A model generated the notes under the pieces. The model saw nothing but the letters and a program-made list of their open reading frames with translations. It searched no databases and was not told the DNA's origin. Positions 37,201 to 49,746 of a DNA stretch of 64,000 nt are shown here, one piece after another. Origin of the DNA: Ignelater luminosus (taxonomy: Eukaryota > Arthropoda > Insecta > Coleoptera > Elateridae). The stretch spans positions 94,939-158,938 of the forward strand of contig VTPC01090448.1 in NCBI GenBank assembly GCA_011009095.1, written 5' to 3'. Numbering within the stretch: position 1 is the stretch's first letter; each line of letters begins with the position of its first letter. The translations under genes and the position numbers were made by a program.

Positions 37201-39107
37201 GTGCTCGAAGTAATACGATTAGTGTCACCCACAATTACATAGAAGTACGAAGATATGGACATATTCAAACATTAACAGAGTGCGTTTGGCGTTTGATAGT
37301 TGTAAATGTGTTTACACCTTCAAAAGGAAGGCGATAATAGTTATAAGGGTTCCTGTCTAGCTAATGATCATAGTAGTCTGCACGTCTAATTGAATTAAGT
37401 AGGACGGAATATTTACGCCTAGGTATCTTATTCGTATCTAATCGTAAGTTACAGTTTTATTATTAAATTACTCAAATATATTTTCTATAATCTTGTTCTA
37501 AATAAACCGAAAGTTTTCAACAAAAAAAGTTAATTAAATTTATTTTTTATTAGCTTACTAATTGAAATAAATCAGTGAATAGTAGAATATTAAGAATTAG
37601 ACTTGTCAAACTGAATAGAATCCTGTGACATCTAAAACACAAAGAGATTTCGATTATCGCCTAAAGTTTAATAACGGGATAATCTTGAAAACTAATAATA
37701 TACAACAGAACAATAGCTTGAGGAATTATGATTATAGAAATTTATTTTAATTTGTGGTTATTTTTGAGTTTAATTAGTATTAAGTTACAAATTGAACTTA
37801 GTTTTCTAAAAGCAATTAAGTAAATGATTTTGTTTAAATTGTTTTTTGTTCATTTAAATTTCCTTAAAGTGTGTGAATTATGTTGTAAAGGAACTAGCAT
37901 CTAAGAATAACAGTGATAAGTAAACGTAGCTTTGTTATGAATTATATAACATTAGTTTAGTATTTAACAGGGACGTTCTTATCGTCAAAAATCTGCATAG
38001 GAAAAGAAGTTACTTTAAAATAATGTAGCAAGACTACGTTTCTGTACGATGAAATTAATAAAAAGTCAATTGATTAACAGAGGGGGATCAATCATCCAAC
38101 TGACAACTTCATTGTATTTATGTCAATGAACACGCATTTTGCATCAGTTGCGAAAAATGGAGCGTTGAGGCATACTCCCTCCAAGCAATAAAAGCGCGTA
38201 GGAAATTTTGTTTATTATATTTATTCATTAATTAGTGTTTTGTATTTTTTAACTTTCAAAAAGATCTGTGTACAAATTACTTAACTTCTTTTAAAAACAT
38301 GTTAAAGTCCAAAAGTTGCATTAAGGTATGTTGCTTGCTTAAACATCGCTTTTAATGATAAAACATCGAATAAAAGCGTAGATCTGCTTATCTACTTCGG
38401 ACAATATCAAACTGTGTTTCGTGTATTCAAATGAAAGTAGAAATAGTAAATCAATATATTCTATATTTTATTTCTGTGGAACATTTCGGACTCCACTTGG
38501 TGCATCTTTGCGTTGTAGACGATCAGACTCCACGCTCTTCATATATTTTATAAATGATTGTGCTGCGCATTTTCGTATGTTGCATATAGTGATGGCTTGC
38601 ATTTTCTATTGCACGCAAAGTGCCTTTGCGTTTTGCATATTTCTCACATGATGCTGCTTTATATTTTATAAATGAATTTCATTCACGGCGCTGTATGCTT
38701 ATAGAGTTTACAGTTAGTTTTATTTTGGAAGCGACGACTTTAAAGTTCAACAAAAATTTTTAAAAAAGAATGAATACAATTAAATTATACATTAAACAGT
38801 AGAAGCTTCAAGATAATCTTCATAATAAAGAAATTTTTATAAAAGGAAACTGTATCTGTTTCCGTAAATAACAATTAAATTAAATCTACTTAACAGATAA
38901 TAATCACAATAGATAGAATAGACAGAATAGATATTATCGTTCTAATGTTCAAAATTTTAAAACGAGAAGTCTGTATTGTAATTCCAGGAAGGTAAAAAGT
39001 AAAAGAAATCCAAAAATTAGGAGAATGTTTGCATTCGAAAGAGCTAAAGTTACATTTACTGAACCAATTATTCTCACTAAGGTTTTCTGTAGTTTTCTTT
39101 AGCGATG
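34300..39107. other. AT-rich spacer, no recognised gene
   Basis: No recognised gene. The segment 35.5-35.9 kb has a more mixed composition but no identifiable motif. Mixed-composition, non-repetitive DNA at about 36.1-37.5 kb could be ordinary unique host sequence. A repeated ATATTTTATAAATGA occurs near 38538 and 38663. The frames at 35545-35778 and 38421-38651 are unsupported. Confidence 0.4.
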
Positions 39108-40157
39108 TAGGGTAAAAGCACCAACACTCTGCCACATCAACAATATTTGAAGTTCAAACCTGTTTAAATTTAAAACGAAATAATATTTATCAATGAAACT
39201 TTCTGTACAGTTATGCATATTTAAATGGTATACATACTCAATCGTCAAAAATCATAAAACGTTTAGTTTTACATTAGAAAAAAAAATAATTCATTAAAAC
39301 CGGCACTTTGTCCCCATAAGCCGCCACTCTTTACTAAAAATCCGCCATCAAGGTCCTAGTAGCCGTCCTTTAAGGAAACAAAGCTATAAATATCGTATAA
39401 ACGTGAGGAATGATTATTTCTTAAATGATTACATACGAGTTCTTGGAAGCTCTATTCAGATCACATGTTTGACAAAATAAATCTTTTTTTAGCGATATCT
39501 TCATGACTCGCCATAAGCATAAAATAAATTAACAATTTTACGCCTTTCTTGCATTTGCTCATAAACGATTTATTGAAACGAAAAGAATTTATTTTAAAAA
39601 ATACACGCAAATACAAAATAAGTAAATAATTAATAAACAAATGAATTTAATTCCTACTTTTTACATGATACTCTTTAAAGGTTAATTTTTCACTTAAGTT
39701 GTTTGGACATGTTGACTTCCTAAAATTAGATTTTTTTTTGAAAAGAATAATAACCATCAAATAAATGATGGAAAGATTAATAAATGTGGGTGCTAATCAT
39801 CAAAATTAAATTTAAAAGTCGAGCAGCAATAATATAAAATCTCAGTATTGTGGAATACCTAGTGCACGACAGTGAAAGGCGGCGAGCGGGTGACTAGACG
39901 AATCTGTAAATACCGGTACTCTGCCTACCTTATTTTCGACATTTTTTAAATAAAAATCCAGGATTTTTTGTATTAAATATTAAGAAGGACCATTGCTTTA
40001 ATTTACCAAACAAAAATTTTTACAAAGGTGTTTACAAAAATGCGCAAACCTTACTAGAATGCAACTGTTTCTCGTTAATAAAAACGCACTCAATGGCAGT
40101 CGTAGTAAAGACAATCACGTACTGGCAGTAAATAAATGCTAATAATTAACATCTAAC
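39108..40157. mobile_element. TIR element copy 1 (3'-incomplete), family shared with 48.5 kb
   Basis: This starts TAGGGTAAAAGCACC and aligns by eye, in the same orientation, with 48542-49583 over about 1.05 kb. Shared stretches include TTTAAAACGAAATAATATTT, TCAAGGTCCTAGTAGCC, GAGCGGGTGACTAGACGAA and CAATCACGTACTGGCA. It contains no significant reading frame. Similarity stops just after AATTAACATCTAAC, about 160 bp before the point where copy 2 reaches its right terminal repeat, so this copy lacks its 3' end. Confidence 0.85.
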
Positions 40158-40159
40158 AT

Positions 40160-42720
40160 CAGTTTAATTTAAGCAAAACACTACCCAAGGCAAACACAAA
40201 ATTGGGAACTTAGAACAAACACCTAAGGTGTATTGAGTACTATACCGAAAACACAAAACAACAATCGACTGCGATGAATTTTTTTGATTCTCTACTATTG
40301 TAAAGAATTCGATTTTCAGTAAGAAAGTTGGTTAAACCACTTTTTGAGATAATGGGTAAGTAGTAAGTAAGCAAATTAAGAATATCCGGTACAAATAAGC
40401 AAGTGTCAAAATAAAACATTTGCTCGGGTTTGTCTTTTAAAACATTGCATGCCTCTTAAGCGACATTCTACATAACAAAATAGTGTTTGCATAATGAGAA
40501 AAGAACTTTTTTTGAAGGTGACCAATCTCCGTTAATGCATTGGAATCTACAATATGTTTTATAAAGATATTTCAGTTTAATAATTGTGGAATTTAGCATG
40601 TTTGAAATAATTTATTACAAAAATTTCAGATTTGAAGCAGGTATTAAAGTTCAGAAATAACTCAAATCTGTGAATTTATTGAATTTCTTAGGTATGTACC
40701 AGGAAGCTCTAAATAACATAAAACACTTTAAAACAATCAAATAAGTAAATTACAAATATACTTTAAAAACTGTTTTTAGTCTGTCAATCTCTGGAAAGTT
40801 TATTTAGTTCAATAAGATTGTACAAAATAAATCAAGACTAGCTATAGCAAATATCAGAAACACATGCTGACAGCTAACCTGTAGAAAAGGTAAATTTGAA
40901 GATATTAGGGTTATATCTCTACATCATTCTCAGCTACATTTTAATAATAGTCTGTTTAACTAGAAATATGGCTAACAAATAATAATTTTGATTTATATGC
41001 CCAAAAAATACATCAAATCAAGTCATAATTCACTTATAAATTATTATTATTTAAATAAAGTAGTTCGAGGTGTTAAATTACCGAACATCCTTTCATTAAA
41101 AAATCCACTAATTATGTCTAAACCAGTTAGCAATTATCAGACTATAAAACAGGTAAACGATATTAGTAGATCTGAAAATTCCATTTACGTGAGTTTACAG
41201 AATTAAGCATGATTAATTTCCAAACATCCTGAACTAAAATAATAATGTAGTTTTTCCACATCCATTAAAACCTAAGCCGCTTACAGAACAACTCTATTTA
41301 TTCAAATTATACCAACACGCATTTTAAGCAAATTCTTTTTAAATTTTTAGAAAAATAATAGTGTGATTTTAATATAATTGCTTTTTCTTGTTTAACCAAA
41401 AGCACGGTATTCTAGCTCTTTGTGATATTTTAGTACTGTTTCAAAATTATATTAAACGAAACATCCCTTTTTACCTTTAAGATTTGGAAGCATTCATGCA
41501 AATCCATATTACATTGCTTGCTTATCAGCGAGAGTAATGAATGCATCAATTTGCAGTGGAAATACAGATAAATAACTATAATGCACTTTATACAAATTAT
41601 GGAAGATTTAGAATTAAAACATTTACTACCTCTATAACCATTATATTTGAAGGTATTAATGTAATATCTGGCTTTAACTAAAGAGTATCTAAACACTTCT
41701 ATTCTCATGTGCCAATTTACTATTATAGAGAGTGATGCATACAGAAACTCAGCACAGCAAAGGTAATTCTAAGTTTTAAATACCCAAGCACTATCTTCCC
41801 AAATATAAGAAATTTTGGTAAGTTCTCAAAATAAAATGTTGCTTAGATTTTTGTCATTTCTACGTTGAAAGTGTCCGTTATGAGTCGACTCATTTCTAAT
41901 TTTAGAAGTGTAGAACGTCGGTTGATTGAATTGCTAATACTAAATGATTTGGTTGGTATTCCAAAACTTTACATAATGTACATAAAGTAACAACAAAAAT
42001 TCTAATGTCTAGATCAGTAGCTTCCCACCTTTGTCACTCCATCTTCTAAGTACTTTCGCACAGATTCTGAATCTTCAAGAAGTTTTCACTTTTACTTTTA
42101 GTAAATAAATAATTGTAGTTCGATGTGAACTACTTTTCACATACTATAGATATTAGCTGCCATGATTTACAAAGCCAAATAGTAATAACGAAAATTTAAC
42201 TGTATATTAAAAAATTTAATACCGAGATAAGCTCTTAGTGCAAATAACAAAGCTTTATCATTAATAAATAATTATAAACTATAAGCTGTTCACTATAAAC
42301 TGACTGATTAAACGTAAAACTTTGATACTGAAAACAAATTAAATTTAAGAATTTCAGAATTTTATAACAGACTGACATCACTGCCTTTTGGTAACGCTCA
42401 AGCTTTATCAAAAGCTTATTCTTTAAAAAACCTAAATATCGCAACATAATTTTAAAAAATATAACAATTGCAGACGCCGCATTAAAGGAAACTTTATGGT
42501 AATTCAGCTGTCTACTAAAAGACAAAGGTTTTTCTATACCCATTGTTTATTATTCGTCATATGCAGAATCATCCCAATTCACGATTATTTTATCATCTCA
42601 CTTCCTGTTTTACAAGGAATGATTATTCTGGACTATCTTAAATAAAGCGTTAGTCTTGGCAATTTCAGAACCTCTTAAAAAGTATTATTGAAATTCCTTT
42701 TGTAACGTAACCTTGTGTTA
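40160..42720. other. AT-rich spacer, no recognised gene
   Basis: No gene or repeat can be supported. The frames at 40988-41206, 41430-41708 and 42235-42543 are rich in Ile, Lys, Asn and Tyr codons, as expected of chance frames in this composition, and hold no motif. Confidence 0.4.
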
Positions 42721-42721
42721 C

Positions 42722-44890
42722 AAGAACTTATAGTTTAACTAAGACCCTTTTGGTTGTTGTCCTTGATATGATATTTTGTTTGTTGTTTCTTTTAATGTCA
42801 TTTTCACTAGTTGTGCGAGTTCTGTTGGGATATTTAAACTTTGCATAGCTTCTATTAAATTTTTTCTGTTAATTTTATCAAAGGCTTGTTTAAAGTCTAG
42901 AAATAATGCATGTATTGGAATATTTTTTTTCTTTCCGCATTTTTCCTGTATCTGCCTTAGTGCAAATATATGATTTACTACTGACTTTCCATTTCTAAAA
43001 CCTGCTTGGTAATGTCCTATTTTTTCCTCTATATCTTCCTGTATTCTTTTATTTATAACTTTTGCAAGTAACTTAGTTATAGGTTACATTTAGGAGTGAT
43101 ATTGGTCTGTAATTTTCTGGGTTTTGTGTGCTTCCCTTTTTATGTACTGGGTGTATTATTGCTTGACTCCATTTTTTAGGCATACATTTTTCTTTCCAGA
43201 TTTGCTTTATTTGGTTGTATATTTGATCACATATTTCTTCGCTGCTGTATTTTATTTGTTCTGTTGTGATGCCATCTTCACCTGGACTTTTGTTTTTTGA
43301 TTGCTTTATTATTTCTATTATTTTTATTTTTGTTGGTTCTTCTAATTTTTGTTTATCTTGGTTATTTTGATTCAATTGTTCATTTTCTGTTTCACATTTA
43401 TTATTTGTTAATGTGTTCCGGAAAAAGTTTTTTCATATGTTTAGCATACTTGTGGTATCTACACAGATCTCTCCCTGATGATTTTTCAGCGCAACTGTTT
43501 GTGGTTGGAAACCTTTCTTTTCTTCTTTCAAATTCTTATAAAATAGCTTTATATTTCTATTTCTATAGTGTTCTTCTATTTCTTCTGATTTAGCTTTTTG
43601 TGCTTCTCTTTTCTTATTTCTGATTTTAGTTTGTGTGCTATTTCGTATTTTCTTGTACTGTTCTATTCTTTCTCTTGTGTTGTCTTTCAACATTTTCATT
43701 CTTGCTTGTTTTCTTTCTTGTACTGCTTTTCTGCATTTATCATCGAACAGTCTTTTCTTTTTTCACGTTTTGTTGGTTTTAGCAATTCTGTACTTGCTTC
43801 TATTGCGGTTCTTATGCTGTCCTACACTTTATTTACGTCTGTTGATTTTTCTTTTGTGATTATTATTTTCTTCGTGTTTTCATTGTATTTTTCTTTAGTT
43901 TCATCTTTTTTTAAGACTTCAATATTCCATTTTTTCAATTTATTATTTCTTTTGTTGGTTATGATTGGTAACTCTTGTTTAATTTTTACTATTACCAGCA
44001 TATGGTCTGATCCTATGTCAGCTCCTCTGTATGTTCTTACATTTTGGACACATTTGCATGTTTTCTTTCTATTGGTAAATGATCGATTTGGTTCAGCTTT
44101 TTTGTCAGGGCTTATCCAGGTTGGTTTGGGGATGTCTTTATGTTTTAAATGTGTGGTCTTAATAATCATTGTTTCTTGCTGCTAGATCTATTAGTCTTTG
44201 CCCATTTTTATTTGTTTTTCTATGCAAGCTTTCTTTTCCAGCTATTTCATAATTTTTTTTTTCTTTACCAATTTTGGCATTGAAGTCGCCTATAATAATT
44301 TTCATATCAAAACTTGCTACATTATTCATTAATTCTTCTATTGCATCATAGAATGTTTGTTTTGTGTCTTCGTCTGTTTCTTCCGTGGGCGCATGTACAT
44401 TCAGGATTGTCAATTTTCTACACTTTCCTTTTATTCGAATTATACTTAGTCTTTCATTTATTACTCTATAATCTATTATTTTATCGTTGTGTTTTTCTTG
44501 TATTATAAAGCCTGTGCCTAGTCTATTCTGTTTACCACCCCCAATACACCATATATATTTTTTGAAGTTTGTTATCGCTGTTCCTTTTGTGTTTATCTCT
44601 TGTACAGCTAAAATATCTATATCATATTTTTCTAGTTCTTGTACTAGTTCTTTAAATTTTCCTTCTTTATTGAGTCCTTGTATATTCCATGTTGCTATCT
44701 TAAGTATTTGTTTTTCCTTATTGCTTTTTTCCGTTGACGTTGCCTTATTCATCTTTGGTGTCCCTCTATTAATTGTTTGGGCGAAAGGGCTGGACATTCC
44801 CTTTTCCCCATTTTCATGGTCAATTTTTTGGATGTATGTCTCGATTATTATCTTGACGTACAAGCGTGTTTTCTTCTGCATTCCAATCAT
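42722..44890 (-). pseudogene. RTE-like non-LTR retrotransposon: endonuclease plus partial RT
   Basis: The minus strand starts at ATG 44890. The APE endonuclease has KIATWNIQGLNKEG (about 44700), AVQEINTKG, ILNVHAPTEE and IIIGDFNAKIG (about 44300), then a frameshift into HKDIPKPTWISPDKK and RGADIGSDHMLV (about 44010). A basic coiled linker spans 43870-43440. The RT begins with NKSPGEDGITTEQI (about 43290), VHKKGSTQNPENYRPISLL (about 43130) and LDFKQAFDKINR (about 42890), and ends at ISYQGQQPKGS with a stop near 42725. Everything downstream in the enzyme, including GVRQGD and the catalytic YADD-type box, is absent. Several frameshifts are present. Losing the 3' half while keeping the 5' half is the reverse of the usual truncation. 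Confidence 0.85.
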
Positions 44891-44899
44891 ATTTGACTT

Positions 44900-47454
44900 T
44901 ATTTATATATATTAGTTAATACATATATTAAAAAAGAAAATAGTAAATAGAAATAGTGCTAATTACAGAAAAAGCACAAAAATCAAACAACTATAGGTAA
45001 TATACAAATTTAAAAATTTTCTAATAAAAAAAATTCTAATCAAGAGATTTAATGAAATTAAATTTAAATAAATTCAGGAAAGATTGTTGAAGATAACCAA
45101 AATACCAATCGAACATAGCATTCTAAGAACAATAAAACCTTATCTTAAACGAACATAATAGAATTAACATTAAGAAAATTTTTAAGTCTTGTCAGCTCGC
45201 ATCACTTTAATTATTTATCTAAAACAAAAATTCTAAATCAATTATTAAATTTAAGAATTAACCACATTATCTTTTTTATTTACGAAAATTTGTGAATAAC
45301 AACAGTAAATAATATAACACACCAAGCAAAATTTAGTATTTCAAGAAAAGAAATTTTTAAAGTGATAAAACTTAAAAAACGTAGTTTAAGAAATATAAAA
45401 AACCAAACGTACCGCGGGATTCTTCGTTGACTCATAGGCCTGTGTTTTTGAAGACATCTGAACTGCAACAAAACTATAAAGCGCAAGACGCCTCTCAAGA
45501 TCTCACGTCTTCCTAAGTTTTTCAATTCAATATTTAAAATATTTCTATTATTATGTAATAACTCTTAGGAGATATAAATTATGTTTCTGTTGATAGCAAA
45601 ATAATACGTATAAAAGTTTTATACTACTAGAAATTTCATTTATAACAATTGCGACAGTAAACAAATTGAAATTTATCAATGAGGTACACCGGATCACCAT
45701 TTGCTGCCAGTTGTGATAAGTCACGTATTTCAGATGTGGTTGGACGTTTCTAATTCGATAACCATTAAATTCGAATAATTGTAGGGCTGCGTGAAGCTAA
45801 GATTTGGCTGTAGACTTGAAAACGTTTACATCCAAAACTTGGAAAATTTAAACAAAGTTTCGCCAAAGAACTGCCCCAACGTAAAATAGTAGAAATTCGT
45901 ATTGGAGAGACTAATTACCAAGGATGAAGTCAAAGTAGAACCTAATCAACTAAACCAAGGAAAGCAAAATTAAAAATTATCAAAATAAACAAAATTCATT
46001 TCTGCCAGAGACAACTTTAACGAACTAAAAGAATTACAGAAAGATTAACAATCTTATTATGTCATATTCAAATTTTACACTTTAAGATTTAAATAAGAAA
46101 ATTGAAAATCTAATATAATAAGCACATTCTTAAACTACAACTAATCAATCATAGACTAAGATCACCGGAGGACCATTTAAAGATCCAAATTGATAGTATT
46201 TAATCAGCAGTACCAGCAAGCAGCTGTAACAACTTGATTCTTCTACAAAAAGAAAATTAAACAAATATGAAAACAGTTATACCCTGTGTCCCGCTTGCAA
46301 TAAGAAATAATTTAAGATTCGTCGACCCGCTAAGTAATATCAATAATTTAAAGAAACTAATCTAAGATAACCATCGCTATCTATGCGACCTCAAATACAA
46401 ACCATAAAAATCTTCTCTGATGAGAGAAAAGATTATAAAAAATGTTCTGGATCACAAACAGAAGGGCTGACCAACCAATTATGTACACTTCTTCTTTCTT
46501 TAATTTGTTTTATTATTTCAAATAATTATTTAACACAAATGCTGAAATGTAAACTAAATATTGACAGAAAATTTGGAAAAATCAACATAAAACTAAATAA
46601 ACTTTTAATTGATTTAAACTAAAAAATACCCTGTAAGATAACAGTAGAATATTAAAACACAGTATGAACCCTGATGTACTAAGTCTAAGACTCTTCTTAC
46701 TTCCCGGTCTTGACTGATAAAAACTTTTCCTTTTGTTGTTATCTGCATGCTCTTTAAGATAATATAGTGCGATATTTGTAATTTTACAGGTACGTACAAT
46801 AATTTCTTTTAATCATATGCGTCGTTCGTTTATAAATTGTAACGTTGTTTAAATGTGATTTTTTGCATGACATATACGGTTATTTAAAAAAAAATCTCTA
46901 CAATTGCAACGCATAGTTTGAAATTTATATTTTTTTTATTATTTCACGTTGTCTTTTCTTCCTCGTACACCCAAATTAGATGTTATATATTACTATTTCT
47001 AACTAGTTGAATATAAATTAAACTTTTATTAAACTAAGAATATCTTTCTTAATTTATGATTAATTAAAACAAGATTGTTTAAAGTTATGGTTACAGAAAT
47101 AATAAAAAATATAAAGAAGACAATCATTTAAACTTGGAAGATCTCATAAATTTTCTTTAAGAATAACTACATCATTTGTGTGATAATCCATATCATAAAA
47201 TAAAGTTGAAAAACAAACAGGAATGCTCAAAAATAATGTAACAACAACATTCTGAGTAGCTTGAGATTTTCAAAATTCTACTTTATTTTGCCAATTCAAA
47301 AAATCACAGCAGTACGTATGCCTAACAATCCAAACTTGTTCTTATGAGCCTTGGCAATAATCAACCAGGAAACAAAGTAACTCTCATTAGGGTTTATATC
47401 ACTGACATGATTGCACTTCTGCACTTTTTTTTAATCAAATCGAATCATAAACAC
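44900..47454. other. AT-rich spacer, no recognised gene
   Basis: No supportable gene. Very A-rich DNA follows the 5' end of the RTE-like element. The frames at 45280-45525, 46383-46622 and 46614-46799 show no motifs. Confidence 0.4.
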
Positions 47455-47455
47455 T

Positions 47456-47605
47456 CGGTTGCACAAAAATAATTTGATCATTCATCAAGTTGATCAGTTG
47501 ATTAGCCGATCCAATTGGATAAGTCTGAATATTTTATTGGTTAATCAATTGATCAAGTGGTTGATCAATCGATCAAGCATTTAACAAATCTTTGTGCAAC
47601 CCGGT
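47456..47605. mobile_element. 150-bp palindromic MITE with TGATCA repeats
   Basis: The ends are inverted: CGGTTGCACAAAAATAATTT at 47456 versus CCGGGTTGCACAAAGATTTG read inward from 47603. The interior is full of TGATCA and TTGATC motifs in both orientations, so the single strand can fold back over most of its length. No reading frame. A GGTTGCACAAA terminus is typical of small insect MITEs in my memory; superfamily and target duplication are unresolved. Confidence 0.75.
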
Positions 47606-48541
47606 CTAAGGCTGATAATTACAATTTGGCATAGAAAACACAAAACAGCAAGTCTTGATACGATGTTTGTGGTGTGGGGAACTCTAAGGCTAGGCTTTGT
47701 TTGATTGAGTGAAAATGAACGGCTGACTTATTGCGTAGCTTCGAGCAATGGATTTCGAATTGTTGTTTTGTTAGTTGAAGTATGAGAGAGTATGGAGCCT
47801 CTTGAGGTTAGCAAAGTGCTGTCAAGACTGTTCTTTATATTTGGGAGTGAGGCTGCGGTAGGCACTAGGAGAGTGTGGTAGAATGCTTAAACCTTTTTTT
47901 TGTGTTTCCCTATTAGTACTGTTCTGATATGTATCCTTAGAACATTGAGAGAGTCGGTTTAGTTCGGTACAACTTTTTTTTACGAAGCTTCCAAGCAAGA
48001 ATTTGAGTCTGGCGTCTGGCCAAGGTACTTTGGTTAACTCATAAATCTCCCCGGAAGGAAGAAATGTGATTTCCAGTTGGAAGTAGTTGAAACGGTTGTT
48101 CTAGAGTTAGAGTTCGCATCAACTACAACGCTTTTATTTTAAAAACCTAGAGAATCTATTGAATGATTTATCACATTTATTTTAAACTGAACCAAGTTCT
48201 GGGAGTGCAGATTAGTGAGTATTCTCAAATAATCTTGTAGTTTTAATAGGTAACTCATTAGACGTTTGCAAGTCGTATTGGCGAGTTACAAGTTCTTCCA
48301 ACCCCTAACTTCTATGACCTATTTTTAAATTTATAACAAACATATTTTTTAACGAATTGGATTTTACCTTTACATCTGCCTAGTATAGATCTAGTAGATT
48401 AACTCTTAAATATTCTTAGAAATAATAATTATTATTTTGTGAAGTTTATCTGTATGTTTATGATAAAGCATCATTCGGTCTTTTACTAAATTTGAAATAT
48501 AAGTGTGAATGTTGTCTTTGTTTACTTTTTTAATACATGTC

Positions 48542-49746
48542 TAGGGTAAAAGCACCAATCCTCTGCCACCTAAAGCATATTTGAAGTTCAAATTCGTTTA
48601 AATTTAAAACGAAATAATATTTATCAATGAACCTTTCTGTATAGTTATGCATATTTAAATGATATACATGCTCAATCGTCAAAAGTCATTAAACGTTTAG
48701 TTTTATATAAGAAAAAAAATAATTCATTAACACCGACACTTTGGCCCCGTACTCCGCCGCTATTTACTAAAAATCCGCCGTCAAGGTCCTAGTAGCCACC
48801 CTTTAAGAAACAAAGCCATTTACATCGTATAAACGTGAGGAATGATTATTTCTTAAATGATTACATATGAGTTCTTGGAAGCTTTATTTGTATCACATGT
48901 TTAGCAAATTAAATATTTTAGCAATATCTTCATTACTCGCCATAACCATAAAATAATTTAACAATTTTATGCCTTTCTTGCATTTGCTCATAGACGATTT
49001 ATTGAAACGAAAAGAATTTATTTTAAAAATACATGCAAATACAAAATAAGTAAATAATTAATGAACAAATGAATTTAATTCCTACTTTTTACATAATACT
49101 CTTTAGAGGTTAATTTTCACTTAAGTTGTTTGGGCATGTTGACTTCCTAAAATTAGATTTTTTTTGAAAAGAATAATAACCATTCAATACATGATAGAAA
49201 GATTAATAAATGTGGGTGCTAATCAACAAAATTAAATTGAAAACTCGAGCAACAATAATATAAAATCCCAGTATTGTGAAATTCCTAGTGCACGATAGTG
49301 GCAGGTGGCGAGCGGGTGACTAGACGAAACTGTGAATACCAATACTTTGCCTACCTTATTTTCCAAATTTTTTTAATTAAAATTTAGGATTTTTTTTTAA
49401 ATATTAAGAAGGACCATTGCTTTAATTTACCAAACTAAAACTTGTACGAAGACGTCCACAAAAATGCGCAAATCTAACCTAGAATGCAACCGTTTTTGGT
49501 TAATAAAAACGCACTCAAGGGCAGTCGTAGTAAACACAATCACGTACTGGCAATAAATAAATGCTGATAATTAACATATAACTTTTGATTACCGGAATGA
49601 ATGTAACATAATCCTTAGAACTAAGGATGGTAAATAACACAAAGCTAAAAATCTCCGTTATTTATGGTGCCATAATTTATTTATAGAAAATAATTGATTC
49701 CTTGGTGGACGGCTGGAGCTGGACATAATTAGGTGCGTTTACCCTA
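48542..49746. mobile_element. complete non-coding TIR element, copy 2
   Basis: The left end is TAGGGTAAAAGCACC (48542-48556). The right end, GGTGCGTTTACCCTA (49732-49746), is its inverse with one mismatch. Outermost TA on both sides would be the target duplication, as in Tc1/mariner-type insertion. The 1.2-kb interior has no long open frame, so it is non-autonomous. It shares about 1.05 kb with 39108-40157 and also has the 160 bp that copy lacks. Confidence 0.8.

Noticed and set aside
43598..44185. 195-codon plus-strand membrane-like frame (and other plus frames at 43.3-44.9 kb)
   Set aside because: Antisense shadow of the RTE-like endonuclease and linker, whose Lys/Glu-rich codons give Phe/Leu/Ser on the other strand.
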